A stretch of 64,000 nt of DNA. It comes from Chimonanthus salicifolius. Lineage: Eukaryota; Streptophyta; Magnoliopsida; Laurales; Calycanthaceae. A program made the translations under genes and the position numbers. Under the pieces are notes generated by a model. The model was given only the letters and a program-made list of their open reading frames with translations. It was not told the origin of the DNA and made no database searches. Location: contig CM023532.1 in the NCBI GenBank assembly GCA_013350335.1, positions 97,149,853 through 97,213,852 on the forward strand. Direction: 5' to 3'. Each line of letters begins with the position of its first letter. Positions within the stretch are counted from its first letter, which is position 1. This document shows positions 49,201-58,200 of the stretch, one piece after another.

Positions 49201-52200
49201 TTCTTTGAATCCAATGTAATTTATCTATTTCGATTATTTTTTTAGATTTTGAACTTCATGTTTTACAAACTAATGTTATGCTTTTCTAACCTATAGGTAC
49301 TATAGTAGTGAACGGCTTGCTCAAGTTCCGAATAGGGTTGTACCACATAAGGATGCAGAGATATCTGATAAGAGAAACAAATGTTTGAGGAGGTATTTCC
49401 CTGATGTGAATGAGAGAAAAGTTTTTCTGACAGAATATTCAAGGTTTTCAGGAGCTACTAATGTATTTAGGTCCTTTGATTGTTTACAAGACAGATGGGA
49501 CTTGGATCCAAAAACATGGTGGGTGACCTATGGAGCTTCTACACCAAGACTACAAAAGATGGCTCTTAAGCTTCTTGTACAACCATGTTCATCATCGTGT
49601 TGTGAGAGGAATTGGAGCACCTACTCATTCATCCACTCCATTAAAAGAAACAAGACACATCCTAAAAGGGCTGAAGATTTGGTGTTCATACATACAAATC
49701 TTCATCTTCTGTCAAGGAAGAATGAAGGCTATGTAGAAGGACCAAATTGGATGTGGGACATTGGGGGAGATCAGTGGGATCCATTTGCCAGAGCTGGAGT
49801 TCTAGAGGTCGCAAGTTTGTCTCTTGATGAACCAGATATGAAGGCAGTTGTTTTCCCTGATGACGATGAAGGAAATGAAGAAATTGAAACCTTCAATCAG
49901 ATTTTGTAATAAGTAATAACATGTATTTTGTGAGTGACTTATATTTCTTATCATGTACTTAGTAATTTAGTATTTGTTGAAATGTTTAACTCTTTTTATC
50001 TCATAGTAGAATTTATGTTTTTTTTTGTAAATGTTTGAATATATATATATATATATATATTATATAATTTTTAATTCGGCGTATCCCGCCGCACCCGTTT
50101 CCTAGTTTTTCAAACTTTGTCGTGTCCCCATATCGGATACGTGTCGTATCCGATACGCGTACCTGTATCGGTGCTTCTTAGACAAATTGTCATTTGTGAA
50201 GCCCTACATGGACAGTGCTCGAAGAATAGTTAAATTTTTTGTACCAGTATCAACATGTCTTTGATTTGTTGAGGGTACATACCAAATGAAGAGAATTGCA
50301 AAGGCCAGCCACAACAAGGTTTGCAACTCAATTCATTTGTTTACAATCTATTTTGAGTCAAGAAGATGCATTAAGATTGATGGTTGCTTCGGTTGAATGG
50401 AGAAATATGCTACAGTATAAAAAAAGTGAAGGAAAAGACATGGCAAACATTTTACATGGTGATAAATTTTGGAATGGTGGAAAGAAAGTAATCCAAATTA
50501 TTTAACCTTTGTTAGAATATTGAGGGTTACTTGTATGATGGACTTAATTGTGTAATAGCAGCTATTAGAAGACTTTATCCAAATCTTGATGATGAAGATA
50601 AATGCAAGGAAATTTTAAGCATAATAGATTAACGTTAGAAAAAAAAAATTGCATAGTCCTTTGCATGCTGCAGCTGCATATTTTCATCATAAGTTATTTT
50701 ACGAGAAAATTATAAATTCAAATGTAGAAATCAAAGATAGCATCAATAAAGTTAACTCGAAAAGGCACCAAAAGGAGAGTTGAGAGAAACATTTAAAGAG
50801 TTCACTCTTTATCATTATAGAGATCCAAGCAAATTTTGGAGAAGAGATATCAAATCAGCTGATGCATTCAGCTCATCCTAATAAGTTTCTTTTCATTTTT
50901 TTTTAATTTAATTTTGATTTAGTATTTTATAGTTTATATAAATTGTATCTTGTAAGGTGCATCTAATTCTTTTAATTACTTAGGGATGTGGTAGGACTTA
51001 TGTGGAACTTCAATTCCAAATTTGAGGTCCATTGCAATAAAAATCTTGAGTCAATCATGTAGTGCATCAACATGTGAGCGCACTTGGAGCGTTTTTTAAG
51101 CAATTTATTCAAAAAAGAGAAACAAACTTGATCCAGAAAAGCTTCAAGATTTGATTTATGTGAAAATGAATTTACTTATGAAAAAGACTTAGTGGAGAAA
51201 TTCTTTAAGGACTCAAAGGCCATTTCACTTGATGATATTAATCCATTTGATGGTTTGAACGAAAAGAATGAAGAAAATCAATATTCTAGTGATGATGGTG
51301 AAGATAATGCTGCACTTTCTTCGGAAGAGTATGAGGGCTTACAAAAATTTAATTTCTTTGAATAAAAGAATGATGGTTTTATTGACATTTGATGTTATTT
51401 ATTATATTTGTTGACCTTAATGATACTATTTTTCTTTTGATGGTTTGTTAATTGAAAGTTTGAAACTTCACATTAGGGCTTTCTTGGTAGATAATTGTGT
51501 TTTTTAATATTATTTTGATATTGGATGACTTTGATATGATATTTAACAATGAACTCATGTAGAATTGTATGATATTTTTGTACTCAAGAAATGTTAGACG
51601 AGAATTATTTATTTATTATTTTTATTTTTATTATTTTTTAAATATTATATTTTTCGCGAGATTTTCCCATTAAATTTTCGATAAAAACCCGAGAATTTGA
51701 AAATATCCCACTACTAACATTTGCCGTTAATATTCCGAGAACGAGATTTGTTACATTGGCAGAGACAATCTAGAACAAAACAGGAGAAAGTCGACGCACC
51801 ATCACCTACGTGTCAAAGCCCCAGGCATAGCGGATCTAGTCTCTGATCTCATCCTCCTCCACGTCTGCATTCCTTGCTTCACCAATCCAGGTTTGATACA
51901 AAGCCTCCTTGTGTTTGCCAACATATTCTTCATTTACTTGGAGCAATTTTTGATCTGCGATAGATATAGACAGATAGCAAGGACTGGATTTACTCCTTTT
52001 TCCTTCTCAATTTTTTTCTCATAGACCTTCTCCTAGGTATTAGCTCGTCCTCTCCTCCTGCGCAGTCTTCTGTTTTCAAGACCATCCCGAGCTCGATTCA
52101 CCTAAATCTTTTTTCCATCAAAAACTTGCCCATCAAGCATCTTATGGCTCTTTCCGCTTCTACCTCTGTTTTAAATCAATTGAATGCAAAGTTCCTTCTT

Positions 52201-55200
52201 TTCCCCGATCTCTTGTCCGTCAGAACGTAACTGTCAAATACTACTCCAAATACTCACGGTGTCTGGTGCCCCATTCTGGGGTATTCCCTATAAACAACGA
52301 GAAACTCTCTTTCCACCAGTCCACCATGTTTGCCCATGACAAGCAAGTATCAACATCTTACACCCAAAATACCTTTTTGGCTTTGATAGTGAGCACCTTC
52401 CAATTGTGCATTGTCAAACAACATCCTAATCAAGTAAGATATGTTATCTTATGCTTACGCATTTGAAACTGGTGACAAGTCTAGGCATACACTCAATTGA
52501 AACATTTTCATGCATATGTTTGTATGTCATCGTCATCGCATTAGCAGTTTACTCCATCTATTTAGAAATTCTTGTACATAGGCTGCTTGCCTACTCAATG
52601 CCTATAGGATTTGAACCCACAACCTTGTGGTCACAACATTTGTATGTGTATATACAGTTTATGATACTTTCAACATTAAATTGACCATGGGATGAATTTT
52701 TTCTCATTATCATCATCATTGTTATTATTTGAAGTGGAGGCATAACTTTAGTTACACCAAAAGTTCCAACTAAATTGCAGATAATCATATTATTTTAAGT
52801 AGCTTGATCTTAACACAGTGGAGGCATAACTTTAGTTACACCAAAGTTCCAACTAAATTGCAGATAATCATATTATTTTAAGTGGCTTGATCTTAACACA
52901 CACACACACAGAAAAAGTGAGAGAGAGAAAAAGGGAGCAACAAATCAAAGTGTTCGATGAGATTGAACCATTTAAGCTGCATATATACCCAAAAGATGCA
53001 AAGTTGCTACAGATATTTTTGGGTCAAGCGTTGAAGTCAAGTAATTCACTTAATGTCTGGAAATTGCACTCCCCGTTTTTGCCTTTGGGGTTCTATGAAC
53101 AAGAAGTGACCACCATTCAAAATTAAATAAATAAATGAGAATTGGTAAACCATACAACATTCTGTCGTGTCAGTCTCAAATTAAGGTGGTGGAGAGCAAT
53201 GTGATACTAGTAGTAGTAAAGATTTGCCACTCCCATGCAATTTAGTTTTACTGTGAATTAGAACCCACAAAGTGGACCCCATATAGATGGGATGAGAATT
53301 CAATGGTGAAGAAGAAAATGAAGACATCAAAAACTACTAAAAACAGAGCCAAATAATACATAAATGACCATAGACAATAAGGCAATGGAGAGTCACAAAT
53401 GATTTTTGTCAAGCCAACTGGGACCCCAAATGATTCAGGGGGTGGGTCACACAGATGGTGATGACTAAAGTTTAAACCCCCTCCAGCCATCCTAGTTAGA
53501 CACTTTTATTTTTTGTCTATGAACACTATCTAGAGGGAAAACTAAAAACAGTAAACTAGGAAAGCATCAATTATTTTTTTATGATCAAAAAGCATCCTTT
53601 AATTGACTAACCTGAATACGAGCTCCTGACTGAGCTTGCATATTTTTAATTGTTTCACCACCTTTACCAATTATCAGGCCAACCTGGAAAAGGAAGACAC
53701 CATCACAACACAAGCAGGTATATAGATTTTTTTATTAATCATAATTTGCATTTAACACCCCGGATTTTCAAGATATCAATTTATATGAATTTTGTCCATT
53801 TAAATTATGAATTAATGGACATAGATCTTAGATGGGTAAGGTGTTGGGCAATGGCCCAATTAAGACCCAACGGTTATGGAATGAGTGTTCAATGTAGGGT
53901 AAATGGGTAAGATACATTTAATTGGGTCAAGGTGGCTATTTGGGTCAAAAGGCCCAATTGGGACCCAATGGGTCATGGTTGACTTGGTTGACCACCAAGT
54001 GAGTCCAAGCTTAATTTATGTTGGGCTGAATTAAAATGGAAAGACAATCAAGTGAGTGAGTTGGCTTTGAAGTGATTAGTTAAATGAGTGAGTTGATTTG
54101 AAATGAGTTAAATCAAGGGGGTAAGTTAAATTAAAAAAGTGAGTGAAGTGTGAAGGTGAAAGATTGTTGTTTCAAACACCAAATCAAGGGGGTTTCCAGC
54201 AAGGTCAGCCTCGGCTAAAGATCAGAAGGAAGGAAGGAGAGGCTAAGAAAGGAAAGGAGCAAGAAAGAGTGAAAGAAAATCAGAGGAGACGCGAAATCGG
54301 TAAGTACTCTATAAATTGCAAAAATAAGGAAAAAATGGCCAAGGACATGGTTCGGCCATTACATGGCCGAACCCTAATTTTTATTATGGATGAAAGAACC
54401 AATGATGAACCATAGGGTTCGGCCATGTTTTATGGCCGAACCCCATGGAAAGAGTTAAGGAAGTTTTATGGGTTTAAAGTGATTTTACATGGCTGAACCC
54501 TAATTTTTATTATGGATGAAAGAACCAATGATGAACATGGTCGAACCCCATGGAAAGAGTTAAGGAAGTTTTATGGGTTTCAAGTGATTTTAAAAGGGAA
54601 GATGATGGACCAAAATGGCCGAACCCCATGAAAAGACATTGGTATGAGTTTTATGGATTTGAAGGAGGGAAATCATAAATGTATGTGTATGATTTTTAAA
54701 GGTTTAAAAGGATTTAAATGGATGGAGGTATGAGAACCAATCATAGATGTATAATAGGTTTTTAATGGAAATGAGGAACCATAGGGTTCGGCCATGCATG
54801 GAGAGACAATGATGGTTAGTGTAGTCATGTTTAATTAATTTTGAAGATGGTTAATAATTTGGAAAGGTGTTGGTTTGTTGGATCAAAAAGAAGGGAAAAG
54901 AGGAGCACCAAAACCCAAGGGTGAGGTTCGGCCATGGTGAATGGCCGAACCCCACCAAGTACTATTTATGGATTTAGATATCATAGGGTTCGGCCATGGT
55001 GTATGACCGAACCCCATGAACCATTTTGTGGATCGCTTTTGGGACTTGGTCATAAGTAGATAAATCAAGTAATTATCCATGGACGAATAATGGCATAGAA
55101 TGTAATTATGAGGAAAAAATGAAAGATCATGGGTTCGGCCATGATGAATGGCCGAACCCCATGAGGAAGGTTTTTATGGAGTAGGTGGTTACATTAACTA

Positions 55201-58200
55201 AGAAATGAGGGAGTAATGGATCAAAGGAAGGATTAAATTAAATAGGTGAGGTTCGGCCATAGTGCATGGCCGAACCCCACAATTTGTGGTTTTGGACTTA
55301 GACACCAGTACAAATCAAATGGGTTGTTGGTTTGACTCATGGATATGTTATAAGGTAACAGGACTACACAAAAGGGGGCACGATCGTGAACGGTTGCCGG
55401 ATTAAAGTTAAAGGACACCTTAGTTGTCTTGGGTAGGATTCTACCTTCTTTGAAACCGTGGTTATGTATGTTGGTTTTATCTTATTTTGATGAGTTATGT
55501 TGTAAAATAATATGTTGCAAATATGAAGATTTAATGCTATGTTTATCATATAAAATAGCATGGAATTCATTAGCATCTCATGCATGGCATAGGGTGAAGG
55601 CTATGTGACCGGAGGGGCCACACTCTGTCGGGGCGTCCGAAAAACCTATGTGGGGGGGTACCTTGATTATGAGAATCTCATCAAGAGATAACCGGAGGGG
55701 CCACACTCCGTCGGGCCGTCCGAAAGACCTATGTGGGTGTACCTTGATGATGAGAATCCCATCAAGAGGATACATTTGATTGTGATGGGTGGGACTCATT
55801 GCATACATGGCATGGCATGGCATGATTTTACAAGATTTTGATGTTATATTATTTACATGCATATTTTATACTAACCATGTGTTAGCCTTACTTAGAATTC
55901 CTACTAGGCGCGTTGTTCTAACGCCCTACTTCTACCCTAGTGAATGACACAGAAAATGAAGGAAATGATGATCGTGAACGGAGCCAAGCATAGGAGCTTG
56001 GGAATGTTTATTGTTATTTTATTAAGTTACTCAAGGACTTGTAATTTTGAGTAGCTAGAATTTGGCATGTAATAACTTAGATAATTTCGTTATGGTTTGA
56101 TTGGTTTATTTTGGATAATTAATTTAAGGTAATTTGGTTAGGTGACGAAGTACTTTGCTATCTAAAAATGGACTAGAGTTAGGTTCTATTATAATCCACA
56201 GTTTATGTTATATTCCGCAAATATAAACTTAATACGTGTGAACCATCTCAGTGGACTTAGTTCACGCACACGTATGGTTGGTTAGTTAAGGATCGGACTT
56301 TAGAAGCTCGGACTTAACTCGCGTCGTGACGTCCCACTCTCTATCACTTTTAAAAAAAAAAAAAAATAGACTCTGATTTTTGAAAAGTAAGTGAAAAAGG
56401 GCGGGACATTACATTGCAAGAAAACAATGGATATGTGCTGTGTCTAAAAAAGAAGGGGTGTGTGTGTGTGTTATGTACAAGATAACTAAATCACTTGCCT
56501 TGTTGTTTGGGACCTTCATTGAAAACTGCTCAACTCCACCTTGTCCAGTATTAAATCTCCGAGCAGCAACTATACCAGAACCCCCTGCTTCAGCCTGCAT
56601 TTTAGCATGCCCAATTAAAACATTACATTATATTCATTACAAGAATAAAAAACACTACATTATATTCAGTTACAAGAATAAAAAAACATGACATTATATT
56701 CAGTTACAGAACAAAATTCAAGTTTCGAGTACAAAATATTATACTAAGGAGGAGGCTGAATTTCATTTCATAATTAAAAAAAATCCCTAGACATACGATA
56801 ACTACCTCTGCAAGAACATCTTAATTAACTGCTCAGCCTTGTTAATTTGCTCTTGAGAGCCAATGAGTTCTACCATCCTAGTCGGAGAAGTAGGTCATCA
56901 GGCCATATCTCTGGTTACTGATCTTGGCCCCGGACTGAAGCTGAAGATACTTAATGGTCTCACCACCTTTCCCATAATAACACCAACCTGCACCATGCCA
57001 TCAAGTAAAGCACTTTATTACTGCCATTAGCATGATGTACACAACTTGTAACCAGTGGACTCCCATGAAATTAAGCAGCTACCCTTTCAATTTGGAATAT
57101 CAATCTTCGTGCTTGGTCCTTGGAAGCCAAATGCAACAGGTATTGATGAAGGAGATATGCCAACTTGGGAATGCACGAATTGTTGACTTGCAGCCTTTGT
57201 GTAAAATTCTGTTACCCATCATTGAAGATAACTTAGTAAAAAGCCAAAGCCAGGATCAAGAAAATAAAGCAGTCACCCATGATACATCTGAGATAAAATA
57301 ATAATTACCAGTCCATCCTTTTGAGTGAGAATATATTATAATAATCACCCACCCTCACTTAAACACTAGATGACAAAGGCCAGAGCAATGAATACAGTAT
57401 TTTAACAGAATGAATGATGGAATAGCCCAAGTGTAAGGGTCCCCACAAAAGGTGTTGATTCCTTCTAGACATTAGTGTTGACTCCAACGTACACCTAGGT
57501 GCAGACTCTTCTTTTTCTACTTTTGCCCATTCTCCAAACCTTTCCCTATAGACTCCTCAACCAATCTAGGCTCAAACCATTTGTTGGTTGCCTTATTTGG
57601 GGCCTGCATCTAACATTTTGTAGAACATCCTGCATCATTTAGCTCTTCACAAGGATATTGTCGATTCAATATAATGTATACACTGAAATTTCAATGAATT
57701 GGTATACAAATGGATTTTCAAATGGACACTTCTTCATTCACTAATTACTTTAATTATAAAATGAAGTTAATAGATGCACATGTGCCTCATGGGGGTATGT
57801 CCTAAAAAATAGTAGAAATAAAAAATCAGACTGCAAAAAAGTGTCATTGAACATATTTGTCAACACAGTAAATGTATGGTTCAAACTAATCAAATAAAAT
57901 GAGTCAAGTTTTGAATGGCTCAAGCATAACCATAGATAGACAACTAACATTGACAACAGCACAAGTATGCCAAGGAATACTTGTAAAGTATAGCGGCTGA
58001 GCCACATAACATGCCATGCTTCACAGCGGCTGCGTTTGGATGAGGGGTAAATTTAGAGGGGTTACCCCAAGTAAGGGCCACCCTTGAGTGGGGGTGCCCC
58101 TTGAAATGGAATTACCCTTATCTTGTTTGGTAATTGTAGTGGTAAAATAAAAGCTTATCCTAAGAGTAACAAATCTTGTTTGGTAACTACAAGCAAGAGT

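Larger units (their letters stand above)
47071..53611 (-). other. KH gene intron 5 (6.5 kb)
   Basis: Donor CAG|GTTAGT at 53611, acceptor GTCCAG at 47071. It carries, antisense to the gene, a nearly whole hAT transposase (47643-49909), a second decayed hAT piece (50280-51370), a possible captured exon (52144-52433), a SINE tail and an 84-bp duplication. Confidence 0.8.
53684..56498 (-). other. KH gene intron 4, GC-AG type
   Basis: The donor is AAG|GCAAGTG (56498), a non-canonical GC donor with otherwise consensus bases; the acceptor is TTTTCCAG (53684). Total 2815 nt, but removal of the solo LTR and one 5-bp duplicate leaves 147 nt. Confidence 0.85.
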
